Part shown: positions 56,658 through 64,000 of the stretch, piece by piece
Position numbering within the stretch: position 1 is the stretch's first letter
Layout of the letters: each line of letters starts with the position of its first letter
Translations under genes and position numbers: made by a program
Assembly: GCF_001294455.1 (NCBI RefSeq)
Contig: NZ_LIKT01000005.1
Span: 1 to 64,000 of the forward strand
DNA from: Phaeobacter sp. 11ANDIMAR09
Lineage (GTDB): Bacteria; Pseudomonadota; Alphaproteobacteria; Rhodobacterales; Rhodobacteraceae
Length of the DNA: 64,000 nucleotides
Direction: 5' to 3'
Notes under the pieces: model-generated
What the model was told of the DNA's origin: nothing
Database searches by the model: none
The model's input: the letters and a program-made list of their open reading frames with translations, nothing else

Positions 56658-57857
56658 TCAGAGCAAACGTCCCAACCGCTCAATTCCGGTGCGGATCTCC
56701 TCCTCATCCAGCACCGAAAAGCTCAGCCGTAGGGTATTGCAACCATTGCCATCAGCAAAAAATGCCTGTCCCGGAACAAAGGCAATGTTTTCCTGCTCCA
56801 GCGCCCGTTTCAGCAGATCTGCGGAGTCGATATGCTCTGGCAGCGTCAGCCAGACAAACATACCGCCCTGGGGATGGGTCCAGCTCACCCCCTTGGGCAT
56901 AAACGCCTGCAGCGCAGCAAGCATGGCATTTCGACGCGCGCCATAGGCCTGGCGCAAACGCGCCACATGGGCGTCAAAACACCGTTCTGCCACCTGATGC
57001 ACTGCCATCTGGTTCAGAGTTGGAGAATGCAGATCAGCGGCCTGTTTCAGCAGCACCATTTGCGCGATCACCGGTTGAGAGGCCACCACCCAGCCCATGC
57101 GCAGCCCTGGAGACAGGGTTTTGGAAAAGGAGCCGCAATAGACCGTCCGACAGGCTTCGATTGTCCCCTTCTGCGCAATCTCAAGCGCCAAAACTGAGGG
57201 GATAGCGGTGCCATCATAGCGCAGCGCCTGATAGGCCCCATCCTCGAGAACAGCGCAGTCCAACTCCTCCGCCATCTCCAGCAGAGCTTTGCGTCCCGCC
57301 AGGGACAGGGTTTCTCCGGTGGGGTTGGCGAAATCCGGGGATAGATAGGCAAATTTCACCCTGCTACCCGCCGCCTCTGCGGCCTCAGCATAGCTAAGCG
57401 CCGAGCGATTTCCACCAGGATTGAGCTGATCATAGCGCGGCTCATAGGCGTTGAAAGCGGCCAGAGCTCCCAGATAGGTCGGCCAGCCAACCAGAGCAGT
57501 ATCATTGGGCGACAAGAACAACTTGCCCAAATAGTCCAGTGCCTGCTGCGAGCCCGATGTGATCAGAATGTTGTCGGTCTCGCAGGCGACCCCCATGCGG
57601 GCCATCTCCCCTTGAATCCACTGACGCAGCGGCAGATAGCCCTCGCTGACCGAATATTGCAGCGCCTGAGCCTGATACGCCGGTTCCAGCGCCGCCTGAA
57701 AGGCTTCCGAAAACTGCTCGGCCGGGAACAGATCCGGGTCAGGGATACCGCCGGCAAAGGACAATAGCCCAGGCCGGTTCAGCAGCTTCAGAAGCTCCCG
57801 AATTTCAGAGGCTTTCATCCGGTGTGTTCGGGTCGCAAAGAGCTGTTGCAGCAACAT
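56658..57857 (-). CDS. PLP-dependent aminotransferase (LysN/2-aminoadipate type)
   Basis: The 399-residue fold-type I enzyme begins at the ATG at 57857, which has a full AGGAGG site. It shows SFAGGIPDPDLFPAEQF near residue 32, GSQQALDYLGKLFL near 95, DFANPTGETLS near 172 and the PLP Lys in YCGSFSKTLSPGLRMGWV near 240. The absence of an N-terminal DNA-binding domain separates it from MocR regulators. Likely substrates are 2-aminoadipate, aromatic or branched amino acids. It diverges from a FadR-type regulator. Confidence 0.9.
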   Translation of the reverse strand: MLLQQLFATRTHRMKASEIRELLKLLNRPGLLSFAGGIPDPDLFPAEQFSEAFQAALEPAYQAQALQYSVSEGYLPLRQWIQGEMARMGVACETDNILITSGSQQALDYLGKLFLSPNDTALVGWPTYLGALAAFNAYEPRYDQLNPGGNRSALSYAEAAEAAGSRVKFAYLSPDFANPTGETLSLAGRKALLEMAEELDCAVLEDGAYQALRYDGTAIPSVLALEIAQKGTIEACRTVYCGSFSKTLSPGLRMGWVVASQPVIAQMVLLKQAADLHSPTLNQMAVHQVAERCFDAHVARLRQAYGARRNAMLAALQAFMPKGVSWTHPQGGMFVWLTLPEHIDSADLLKRALEQENIAFVPGQAFFADGNGCNTLRLSFSVLDEEEIRTGIERLGRLL

Positions 57858-57917
57858 ATGTAGCCTCCTTTCAGGGTCATCATCTTCGGCCAAAGTAGGA
57901 AAGTTGCGATTAATGTC

Positions 57918-57937
57918 AATATTGCTGACCTAATATT
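57918..57937. promoter_or_regulatory. Paired AATATT motif in a divergent promoter region
   Basis: AATATT occurs at 57918-57923 and 57932-57937, separated by GCTGACCT, in the divergent region between the aminotransferase and the FadR-type gene. Each hexamer is self-complementary, giving dyad symmetry. It may be an operator or promoter elements. Confidence 0.3.
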
Positions 57938-58070
57938 TCAACAGATGTGATTTTTCTTTCCCAATCCTGCGTAGCACTTGCCGCCTTGCACTGGGCGCGG
58001 TCCTATGTTTTCACCAATCACGCAGTTCTTACTGCCCCTGCCGCGTTACATGATCAGCCAGAGGCTCCCA

Positions 58071-58841
58071 ATGCCGTTTCAAAAAGTTCAGCCCGAGAAA
58101 CTCTCCGCCTCAGTGGTGCGCCAGATAGAACAGCTGATCCTGCGGGGCATCCTGTCTCCTGGCGAGCGCTTGCCCTCGGAACGGGAACTGGCCGAGCGGC
58201 TGGGTGTTTCGCGCCCCTCGCTGCGCGATGCCATCGCCGAGCTGCAAGAAGGCGGCCTGCTCACCGCCAAGGCAGGCTCGGGAATCTTTGTGGCCGACGT
58301 TCTGGGCTCGGCCTTCTCGCCCGCGCTGATCCGGCTCTTTGCCCGCCATGACGAGGCGGTGTTTGACTACCTCAGCTTTCGCCGCGACATGGAGGGGCTG
58401 GCGGCCGAGCGCGCGGCACAGTTTGGCTCTGATGCCGATCTGAAACTGATCCAGACGATTTTTGACAAAATGGTCGCGGCAGGTGACCCCTCGGTTTCGG
58501 ATGAGGCCGCCAGTCTGGACGCGCAGTTCCATTCTGCCATCATGGACGCCAGCCACAATGTGGTGATGCTGCATATGATGCGCTCGATGTTTGACCTGCT
58601 GCACGAGGGCGTGTTTTATAACCGCCGCATCATGTTCAGCCGCCACACCACCTATGAAGTGCTGTTGAGCCAGCACAGCGCCATTAACACCGCACTGCAG
58701 GCTCGTGACCCTGAGGGCGCCCGCGCTGCCGTCGAAGCGCATCTGGACTATGTGAAGCAATCGCTCATCGATCACCAGCGCACCGAACGCAACGCCGAAA
58801 TCGCCCAGCAACGCCTGGAGCACGAGAGCGGTAAAAGGTAG
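58071..58841 (+). CDS. FadR/GntR family transcriptional regulator
   Basis: The 256 residues have an N-terminal GntR winged helix with GERLPSERELAERLGVSRPS (residues 27-46) and a helical FCD effector domain with YLSFRRDMEGLAAERAA and a D/H pattern (HSAIMDASHNV) typical of metal- and acid-binding regulators such as PdhR and LldR. The start at 58071 (MPFQKVQPEKL) gives a normal N-terminus. It diverges from the aminotransferase gene with 213 bases between starts. The effector is unknown; a small carboxylate is likely. Confidence 0.92.
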   Translation: MPFQKVQPEKLSASVVRQIEQLILRGILSPGERLPSERELAERLGVSRPSLRDAIAELQEGGLLTAKAGSGIFVADVLGSAFSPALIRLFARHDEAVFDYLSFRRDMEGLAAERAAQFGSDADLKLIQTIFDKMVAAGDPSVSDEAASLDAQFHSAIMDASHNVVMLHMMRSMFDLLHEGVFYNRRIMFSRHTTYEVLLSQHSAINTALQARDPEGARAAVEAHLDYVKQSLIDHQRTERNAEIAQQRLEHESGKR

Positions 58842-59069
58842 TCTGCGCATCACCCCAGAGCCGCCAGGCTATCCGCAGAAACGATGGCCCACTAGAGCCC
58901 GTCATCACTGGTGTTGTACGAAGTATGAACAGCGGCTTCAAGTTGACCACTCACCTGATCCGTATCTTGCTGTTTCGAATTTTCGCTGACTACAAGAGCA
59001 TGAAACGGGTCGCTGCATCGTCATCAAACTCACTAGATGCTTCGCACGCAATTAGTGAAAGGCATGCAC
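58842..59069. other. Intergenic region with atypical composition
   Basis: This stretch of 228 bases is less GC-rich than its surroundings and carries short open frames without family likeness. It leads into the compositionally similar short-chain dehydrogenase gene. Confidence 0.4.
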
Positions 59070-59825
59070 ATGGAACTCAAAGACAAAACAATCATCATCA
59101 CAGGCGCGAGCAGTGGTATTGGCGCAGCAGCGGCCTTGTTGTTTGCGCAAGAAGGCGCAAAAGTTGTGCTTGGCGCACGGCGTGAAACGAAATTGAACAC
59201 GCTGGTTGACCAAATCACCCAAAGTAACGGGAAAGCCGCTTGCCTTGCAGGAGACGTGCAGAATGAAGACTATGCATTGGCGCTTGTCGCATTGGCGGAA
59301 CAGCGTTTCGGCGGTCTGGATGGTGCCTTCAACAATGCAGGGATGATGGGTGATATGGGCCCAATTCCTGAGATGAAAACCGCGAATTGGCAGTCTGTCA
59401 TTGCAACCAATCTATCGAGTGCATTCTTCGCGGCCAAGGCGCAGCTTCCGGCGATGGAAAAACGAGGCGGCGGATCCATGGTGTTTACGGGAACATTTGT
59501 CGGCTTCAGTAATGGTGGAATGCCGGGCATGGGAGCCTATGCTGCATCCAAGGCTGGGTTGATAGGACTGACACAGTCTTTGGCATCCGACCACGCCTGC
59601 CAAGGCGTTCGCATCAACTCGATTTTGCCGGGTGGCACAAAGACGGACATGGCAGGTGACGACCAAGAAACGCACGACTTCATTGCTGGTTTGCATCCCA
59701 TCAAACGGATGGCGGAACCGAAAGAGATTGCTCAGGCAGCTCTGTTTTTGCTGTCTGATCGATCAAGCTTTGTCACCGGCGCACCGTTGGCAGTTGATGG
59801 CGGCATGGCGACCCGGCTACTTTAA
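59070..59825 (+). CDS. SDR family oxidoreductase, compositionally atypical
   Basis: The 251-residue short-chain dehydrogenase has IIITGASSGIGAAAAL near residue 8, NNAGMMG near 89, the catalytic YAASKAGLIGLTQ near 157 and the C-terminal APLAVDGGMATR. The start at 59070 (MELKDKTI) is the usual SDR start. Codons in this gene (many with A or T in the third position, for example AAA ACA ATC ATC) differ from neighbouring genes, and both flanks are non-coding, suggesting recent gain. The substrate is unknown. Confidence 0.88.
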   Translation: MELKDKTIIITGASSGIGAAAALLFAQEGAKVVLGARRETKLNTLVDQITQSNGKAACLAGDVQNEDYALALVALAEQRFGGLDGAFNNAGMMGDMGPIPEMKTANWQSVIATNLSSAFFAAKAQLPAMEKRGGGSMVFTGTFVGFSNGGMPGMGAYAASKAGLIGLTQSLASDHACQGVRINSILPGGTKTDMAGDDQETHDFIAGLHPIKRMAEPKEIAQAALFLLSDRSSFVTGAPLAVDGGMATRLL

Positions 59826-60090
59826 AGTTCTGTCGTTGGCCAATGAGTGGCCAGCGACAACTTCGTCCGCAAAGTAGACCTTCGAAAACCGTCGAATTCG
59901 AACGTTTCGCCCATTGCCAATGCGCCGCTTTGGCAGCGCCCGAACCGCCCCCACGGAGCCAACGCTACTCTTGCCCCTCGGTTCGGACGCGGTGGTTTTC
60001 TGAAACAGTCCATTGGCAGCTTCGCCGCGCTCTGCCGAACTTCAGCAACAGCTCCCAAAGCAGGTCTGGAAACAAATGATCTGCAAACCG
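59826..60090. other. Intergenic region, probably decayed sequence
   Basis: With the terminator at 60091-60117 the gap to atpF is 323 bases. A frame open on the minus strand (59822-60130) lacks any family pattern and runs through the atp terminator. Similar degraded stretches are common beside acquired genes; I call no gene. Confidence 0.45.
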
Positions 60091-60117
60091 AAAAAACCCG
60101 GCCACTGGGGCCGGGTT
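60091..60117 (-). terminator. Terminator of the F0 ATP synthase operon
   Basis: AACCCGGCC (60095-60103) and GGCCGGGTT (60109-60117) form a 9-bp stem; on the minus strand it runs into six T residues at 60096-60091. It lies 32 bases after the atpF stop. Confidence 0.85.
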
Positions 60118-60148
60118 CTTTGACCGTCAAGCGCAGGGATCGGTTGGA

Positions 60149-60709
60149 TCAGTGCAGCTTTTCGTTGACGTCGGTGATGGCCGCGTCGATCAGCTTGTTT
60201 GCCTCCGTCGCGGTCATTTGCTTGGCGATCACTTGATCCGCCGCCGCAACAGCGATCGAAACCGCCTGATCACGCACTTCTTTCACAGCCGATGCTTCTG
60301 CAGATGCAATCTGCTCTTCGGCAGCGGCCAAACGGCGCGCGATGGAAGTGTCCAGATCCGCTTTGGCAGCTTCCGCCGCCCCAGCTGCGTCTTCACGCGC
60401 CGCAGCCACAATGCGATCCGCCTGAGCCTGAACTTCCTGCTGCTTGCGCTCATAAGACGCCAGAATGGTCTGGGCTTCTTCACGCAGGGCGCGGGCTTCG
60501 TCCAGCTCTTTTTGGATGCCTTCGGCGCGGGCGTCCAGCTGGCCACCCAACAGGCTCGGCACTTTGACAAAAAGCAGAATGCCAACAAACAGAAGGAAGC
60601 CAAGCAGCACAACAAAGTTGGTGTTGCTCATCGAGAAGAAAGGACCAGAAGCCGCAAAGGCGGGGCTTGTGGCACCAAGGGTGAGGGCAATTGCCAGAAC
60701 TGTGCGCAT
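60149..60709 (-). CDS. atpF: F0F1 ATP synthase subunit b
   Basis: Subunit b forms the peripheral stalk linking F0 and F1. The 186 residues start with a possible signal-like segment (ATSPAFA), then the membrane helix near residues 28-50 and a long charged, Ala/Glu/Gln-rich helix. It is preceded four bases upstream by the b' gene, and both together replace the two b copies of E. coli, as in alphaproteobacteria and cyanobacteria. A terminator follows. Confidence 0.95.
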   Translation of the reverse strand: MRTVLAIALTLGATSPAFAASGPFFSMSNTNFVVLLGFLLFVGILLFVKVPSLLGGQLDARAEGIQKELDEARALREEAQTILASYERKQQEVQAQADRIVAAAREDAAGAAEAAKADLDTSIARRLAAAEEQIASAEASAVKEVRDQAVSIAVAAADQVIAKQMTATEANKLIDAAITDVNEKLH

Positions 60710-60713
60710 GTCC

Positions 60714-61262
60714 TTATCCTTTCAACTGATCGGCAACCGCATCGGCGACTGCTTTTGCATCTGCTTTGCCACCAAGCGCTGTAACCAGAGCTTCGGCGGT
60801 GTCGGCGGCCACAACTTTCACGCTTTCCAGCGCGCCAGCTTTGATCTCGCCAATGGCTTTTTCAGACTCAGCCGTTTTGGCCGAAATCTGCTCGTCCGCC
60901 TTGGCAATCGCTTCGTCCAGGCCAACCTGGATTTCGGCGCGTGTTTCGGCGGCGATACGCTGTGCCTCGGCGCGGGCCTCAGCCAGTGCCTTGTTGTAAG
61001 CGTCTTCGGCCTCAACTGCCTTGGCTTTCAGTTCTTCAGCCGCAGCGAGGTCGTTGGTGATGGTCCCCTGACGTTCTGCCAGAACCGCAGCAATGCGGGG
61101 CAGCGCGACACGCGACAGAATGAGATAGATCGCGACAAGCGCGATTGCCAGCCAGAAGATCTGGTTCCCGAAGGTCGAGAAATCCAGCTGCGGCATGCCC
61201 GGAGCAGAACCGTGCGCGGCCTCGGCGGCGCCGTGAGCTGCGTCTTGCGTATTAGATGCCAT
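60714..61262 (-). CDS. atpG: F0F1 ATP synthase subunit b'
   Basis: The b' subunit pairs with b in the peripheral stalk. The 182 residues have an alanine/histidine-rich N-terminus, one membrane helix near residues 30-52 ([20 protein letters not shown]) and a long amphipathic helix rich in Ala, Glu and Lys. It is located between atpE and atpF in the order atpI-B-E-b'-b. The name atpG is the one used in this group and must not be confused with the gamma subunit. Confidence 0.94.
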   Translation of the reverse strand: MASNTQDAAHGAAEAAHGSAPGMPQLDFSTFGNQIFWLAIALVAIYLILSRVALPRIAAVLAERQGTITNDLAAAEELKAKAVEAEDAYNKALAEARAEAQRIAAETRAEIQVGLDEAIAKADEQISAKTAESEKAIGEIKAGALESVKVVAADTAEALVTALGGKADAKAVADAVADQLKG

Positions 61263-61349
61263 GTCGTCCTCCTAGGGAACTTGCCGTTACATCGGGCGGT
61301 GGGCCGTTGGGCCTACCGCCCGACCGTAAGGATAAAGTGTCCTAAGGTC

Positions 61350-61586
61350 TTAGACTGCGAACATCAGCAGCAGAGCAACCAGGAACGAGAAGATGCCCAG
61401 GGCTTCTGCAAAGGCGATGCCGATGAAGAGGGTAGCTGTCTGGCCGGCGGCTGCCGAAGGGTTGCGCAGTGCGCCTGCCAGGAAGTTGCCGGCTACGTGG
61501 CCAACACCGATCGCGGCTGCGCCGGAACCGATTGCTGCGAGGCCTGCGCCGATGAACTGACCGAGTTGTGCGATATCGCCTTCCAT
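61350..61586 (-). CDS. atpE: F0F1 ATP synthase subunit c
   Basis: Subunit c forms the proton-driven ring. The 78 residues make two helices: the first is glycine/alanine-rich ([19 protein letters not shown]) and the second contains the ion-binding Glu in [13 protein letters not shown] near residue 60. The polar loop RNPSAA joins them. It follows atpB by 85 bases. Confidence 0.97.
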   Translation of the reverse strand: MEGDIAQLGQFIGAGLAAIGSGAAAIGVGHVAGNFLAGALRNPSAAAGQTATLFIGIAFAEALGIFSFLVALLLMFAV

Positions 61587-61671
61587 GGGTATTCTCCTTA
61601 CGATGGAATGTGGTGATTTGGGATCCGAATGACCCAGGACTGGGCCATCCGGTAACTTGTTGATCTAGACC

Positions 61672-62472
61672 TTAGTGGCTCGGATGCAGGGCATCTTTCA
61701 GATACACGCAGGTCAGGATGGTAAAGACATAGGCCTGGATAAAGGCCACCAGAACTTCGAGGGCGTAGACTGCGGTGATGGCAAAGATCGGCAGGAAGCT
61801 GAACAGGCCCAGTGCGCCTGCAAAACCTGCGAAGACCTTCAGAACCGCGTGGCCCGCCATGACGTTGCCTGCCAGACGAATGCTGTGGCTCACGGGGCGT
61901 ACGAAGTAGGAAATAAGTTCGATGATGGCCAGGATGGGGCGCAATGCCAGCGGCGCGCTCGACACCCAGAAGAGGCCAAGGAAACCAACACCGTTTTTGA
62001 CGAAGCCAACGATGGTGACGGTAAAGAACACCAGGCCCGCCAGGATCGCGGTGACAGCGATATGCGAGGTGGTGGTGAAGGACATCGGGATCAGGCCGAG
62101 GAAGTTTGCCATCAGGATGAACATGAACAGAGTCATGATGTAGGGGAAGAACTTGACGCCGTCTTTGCCGGCGACGTCTTCAACCATTTTGTAGATGAAA
62201 CCGTAGGTCAGTTCTGCGATCGACTGGGCCCGGCTGGGCACGATGGCACGACGCGAGGAACCAACAACCATCAGCAGGAAGACGCAGACAACGGCCAGGG
62301 CAAGCCAGAGGGTCACATTGGTGATTGCGAAGGTGCTCACTGCGCCGCCCGTCAGAGAGGCCACGTTGAACTGATCCATCGGGTGGATCGCCAGAGCCGC
62401 GTGCTCAGGTGCAAAAATCAAGCCAGACACCACTACCAGTGCCAATGCTACGTAAAAGAACAGCTTGCCCAT
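61672..62472 (-). CDS. atpB: F0F1 ATP synthase subunit a
   Basis: Subunit a holds the proton half-channels. The 266 residues have about six helices. The essential Arg is in [16 protein letters not shown] near residue 203, and LAIHPMDQF near residue 27 is the usual N-terminal block. The first 25 residues form an additional hydrophobic segment that could be a signal or anchor; a later start near LAIHPM is possible. It follows atpI in the operon. Confidence 0.95.
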   Translation of the reverse strand: MGKLFFYVALALVVVSGLIFAPEHAALAIHPMDQFNVASLTGGAVSTFAITNVTLWLALAVVCVFLLMVVGSSRRAIVPSRAQSIAELTYGFIYKMVEDVAGKDGVKFFPYIMTLFMFILMANFLGLIPMSFTTTSHIAVTAILAGLVFFTVTIVGFVKNGVGFLGLFWVSSAPLALRPILAIIELISYFVRPVSHSIRLAGNVMAGHAVLKVFAGFAGALGLFSFLPIFAITAVYALEVLVAFIQAYVFTILTCVYLKDALHPSH

Positions 62473-62510
62473 CGTTCCGCTTCTCCTGTCGTCAGGTGTT
62501 GATCACGCGA

Positions 62511-62855
62511 TCAGTCCTGAGCCTTTGCATTTTCATCGGCCTGTTCGGCCAGTTTCTGTTCCTGGATCTCCTGCGCGGTGCGAAGCATCACCTTCACGCC
62601 TGCGGCAAGTCCCAGCAGTATAAACAGCACCATAAAGATCGGCAGGGTGCCAAAGAGGCGGTCCAAGCCGTATCCGATGCCAAAGCCGATCCCAAGACCG
62701 ACTACCAATTCTATCACCATCCGCCAGGCCTGATTGGCCAGAGAGTAGTGCTCATCCGCGCGCGGCTTGGGCTCCTGGGCCTTACGCGCCGCTGCCAGTT
62801 TGGCCTCCAGCTGCGCCATGCGCTGCTTTTGGTCGTCATCTGTCACGGGCGCCAT
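62511..62855 (-). CDS. atpI: ATP synthase protein I
   Basis: AtpI assists assembly of the c ring. The 114 residues start [19 protein letters not shown], have two helices (about 50-70 and 78-98) with [17 protein letters not shown] between and a charged C-terminus. I choose the ATG at 62855; the frame is open upstream, but an upstream promoter at 62878-62906 lies inside that extension. It opens the F0 operon. Confidence 0.9.
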   Translation of the reverse strand: MAPVTDDDQKQRMAQLEAKLAAARKAQEPKPRADEHYSLANQAWRMVIELVVGLGIGFGIGYGLDRLFGTLPIFMVLFILLGLAAGVKVMLRTAQEIQEQKLAEQADENAKAQD

Positions 62856-62877
62856 CCTCACGCGATTTCTATGAGAG

Positions 62878-62906
62878 GTGCTAAGGCGCTGGGGCTTCAG
62901 AGTCAA
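62878..62906 (-). promoter_or_regulatory. Sigma-70-type promoter of the F0 ATP synthase operon
   Basis: On the minus strand TTGACT (62906-62901) and TAGCAC (62883-62878) are separated by exactly 17 bases, about 23 bases before the atpI start. The -35 box is strong; the -10 box is partial. Confidence 0.5.
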
Positions 62907-63156
62907 TTGTTCAAGCGTCGCAGGTGAAAATTCTTTAAGTATCTGAAAAATAATCAATTAAATCTCTCAATGGGAGTCCGTCACTTCGCCGCACAGGGTC
63001 TGGTGGCGGGTTGAGAGCCCCATTCCGCTTATTCAACCATTCGGTTGATTTTGGATTCACCTGCACTCCGACGCCCCAAGCGCCCAAAATCCTGTGTCCA
63101 CTTGCCATTCCTCCGTGTCCGGCGGAAGGTGGCGATTGTGAGCAGGGAGCAGTCCG
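62907..63156. other. Divergent intergenic region atpI / TauE permease
   Basis: This region is AT-rich near 62930-62970 and carries a perfect inverted repeat at 63033-63048, listed separately. The gap between the two coding regions is over 300 bases. No gene with family likeness is seen; GGGAG at 63145-63149 may be the ribosome site of the permease. Confidence 0.5.
63033..63048. promoter_or_regulatory. Inverted repeat TCAACC-N4-GGTTGA, ArsR-type operator candidate
   Basis: TCAACC (63033-63038) and GGTTGA (63043-63048) are perfectly inverted around ATTC, flanked by AT and TT. The spacing and sequence are like operators of small winged-helix regulators such as ArsR. It lies about 125 bases before the TauE-type gene, and an ArsR-like gene starts at 63965. 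Confidence 0.5.
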
Positions 63157-63174
63157 ATCGAAATCCAGTTACTC

Positions 63175-63894
63175 TTGGCCTTGGCGGCGGGCGCAACGGC
63201 GGCTGGCTTTATCAATGGCTTTGCCGGCTTTGGCACCGCGCTTGTGGCCTCCGGCTTCTGGTTTCTCGTTTTGCCAGCCCATATCGTCCCGCCGCTCATC
63301 ATCATCTCGGCTTTGGTTGGACAGCTCATCGGGTTGCTGAAATTGTCGGTTGAGCTGAACTGGCGCAAAAGCAGCTACCTGCTGTCCGGGGGCATTCTTG
63401 GCGTTCCGTTTGGCGCGGCCATCCTGACCCTGATGGAGCCGACTTTGGTCAAAACCATCATTGGCGGCTTTCTGGTGGTCTACACCCTTTTGCAATTTGC
63501 AGGATGGCCACGGCCAGCCGCCTCTGCCTCTCCTGAAGGGATGGCTGATAGAGCCGTCGGGTTTGCCAGCGGAGTTTTGGGCGGGTTTGCCGGGCTTTCC
63601 GGTGTCTTGCCCCTGGTCTGGTTGCAGCTCAGAGGGTTTTCCGCGCGTCAACAGCGGGCACGGTATCAGCCCTTCAATCTTCTGGTTCTGGCCTTCGCCA
63701 GTGTCGCCATGCTTGTGATCGGTAAGCTGGACAGCGAGTTGATGATCTATGCAGCCATCTCGGCTCCATTTACAGTCATCGGGACACTTTTCGGTGTCAG
63801 GGCCTTCAGGGGCGTCAGTGACGCGCGTTTTCGCCAGGCCGTGTTGTTCCTGCTTTTGATATCTGGTGCGATCATTTTGGCCCAGGGCGTTTGA
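63175..63894 (+). CDS. TauE/SafE family permease with an uncertain start
   Basis: The 239-residue protein (from TTG at 63175) has about seven to eight membrane helices with GFINGFAGFGTALVASGF near residue 11 and a second SGVLGGFAGLSGVLPLVWL near residue 131, the duplicated TauE/SafE pattern. It differs from the copy at 20.4 kb. No ATG or GTG lies between the upstream stop (63139-63141) and the conserved start of the protein. A GGGAG at 63145 is seven bases before an ATC at 63157, the position where family members begin. The start is either this ATC or a TTG without a ribosome site. Confidence 0.8.
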   Translation: MALAAGATAAGFINGFAGFGTALVASGFWFLVLPAHIVPPLIIISALVGQLIGLLKLSVELNWRKSSYLLSGGILGVPFGAAILTLMEPTLVKTIIGGFLVVYTLLQFAGWPRPAASASPEGMADRAVGFASGVLGGFAGLSGVLPLVWLQLRGFSARQQRARYQPFNLLVLAFASVAMLVIGKLDSELMIYAAISAPFTVIGTLFGVRAFRGVSDARFRQAVLFLLLISGAIILAQGV

Positions 63895-63964
63895 CCTCCG
63901 GCGCAGGCCCCCTCGCCTTGCTCCCTGCTTTTCTTTATCGCCGCAGCCGCATACTGTGCGCCAC

Positions 63965-64000
63965 ATGTCCAGCGAACTTGATACCGTCTTTGCCGCTCTG
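63965..64000 (+). CDS. Start of a probable ArsR-family regulator, cut by the window end
   Basis: Only 12 codons are visible, reading MSSELDTVFAAL. This matches the beginning of ArsR/SmtB-type regulators, in which a DPTR motif follows. It lies 70 bases after the TauE-type gene on the same strand and may be co-regulated with it through the inverted repeat at 63033. The call rests on 12 residues and is tentative. Confidence 0.45.
   Translation, partial: MSSELDTVFAAL

Noticed and set aside
59822-60130. Minus-strand frame of 102 codons between the dehydrogenase and atpF
   Set aside because: It starts upstream of and runs through the atp terminator hairpin, has no recognisable family and no ribosome site. 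Probably decayed or non-coding sequence.
62497-62510. TGATC-ACGC-GATCA, an FNR-like inverted repeat between atpI and atpB
   Set aside because: The spacing does not fit the TTGAT-N4-ATCAA consensus and the site lies inside the operon, just after the atpI stop.
1-64000. CRISPR arrays, insertion sequences, prophage genes, rRNA or tRNA genes
   Set aside because: No regularly spaced repeats, transposase, integrase, phage-structural or RNA-gene signatures were found anywhere in the window.

Overview
The window is a stretch of ordinary chromosome from an alphaproteobacterium of the Rhodobacteraceae, most likely the marine Roseobacter group (Phaeobacter, Ruegeria or Leisingera-like). The support is gene content and order: a ChvG/ChvI two-component system joined to a short HprK, RapZ, an EIIA-Man protein and HPr beside ATP-type pckA; a lepB-rnc-era-recO row; duplicated b and b' ATP synthase subunits; an ethylmalonyl-CoA-pathway type acyl-CoA dehydrogenase; and several families largely confined to this group (DUF6473, DUF1491, a twin-transmembrane HIG1-like protein). 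Base composition is moderately GC-rich. I see no rRNA, tRNA, insertion sequence, prophage or CRISPR array.

Layout. 0-10 kb: a lipoprotein, parC, an SH3-domain protein, a short-chain dehydrogenase, then a HIG1-like protein with a PduO-type cobalamin adenosyltransferase, etfB-etfA, a DUF6473 protein and 3-hydroxybutyryl-CoA dehydrogenase. 10-18 kb: a lysophospholipid acyltransferase, ptsH, an EIIA gene, rapZ, hprK, chvG and chvI on the minus strand, diverging from pckA. 18-25 kb: dgt, a cation efflux gene, a TauE/SafE permease, a probable methylsuccinyl-CoA dehydrogenase and an SGNH-hydrolase lipoprotein. 24-34 kb, minus strand: recO, a DUF1491 gene, era, rnc, lepB, acpS, a LysE-type exporter, pdxJ, a DUF2062 gene, an RSH (p)ppGpp enzyme, rpoZ and folK. 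33.7-42 kb: a NYN-domain protein, a hybrid histidine kinase, ispH, a second LysE exporter, a methyltransferase, rnhA, a TRIC-like channel and a LysR/TauD divergent pair. 42-52 kb: two small GlsB-like membrane proteins, fmt, two deformylase genes, patB, an L,D-transpeptidase, a glutathionyl-hydroquinone reductase, cobC(cobD)-cbiB and mltB. 52-64 kb: a YbjN protein, smc, a lipoprotein, an aminotransferase diverging from a FadR-type regulator, a compositionally different short-chain dehydrogenase, the F0 operon atpI-B-E-F'-F, a TauE/SafE permease and the first codons of an ArsR-like regulator.

Links between genes. ETF would take electrons from acyl-CoA dehydrogenases such as the Mcd-like enzyme, and 3-hydroxybutyryl-CoA dehydrogenase belongs to the same acetyl-CoA/PHB chemistry. 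The adenosyltransferase and the cobC-cbiB pair serve coenzyme B12, which the mutases of the ethylmalonyl-CoA pathway need. The ChvGI-HprK-HPr-EIIA-RapZ set is a regulatory rather than a transport PTS and sits next to the gluconeogenic pckA.

Most of the window is conserved housekeeping and I found no new large system. The points most worth following are the second deformylase gene, which lacks the catalytic Glu and the metal-binding Cys; an intergenic element with two back-to-back hairpins whose stems differ in sequence between copies but keep their pairing; a permease gene without an ATG or GTG start, preceded by a perfect inverted repeat; a DnaA box in front of smc; and a 21-bp-phased direct repeat in front of pckA.
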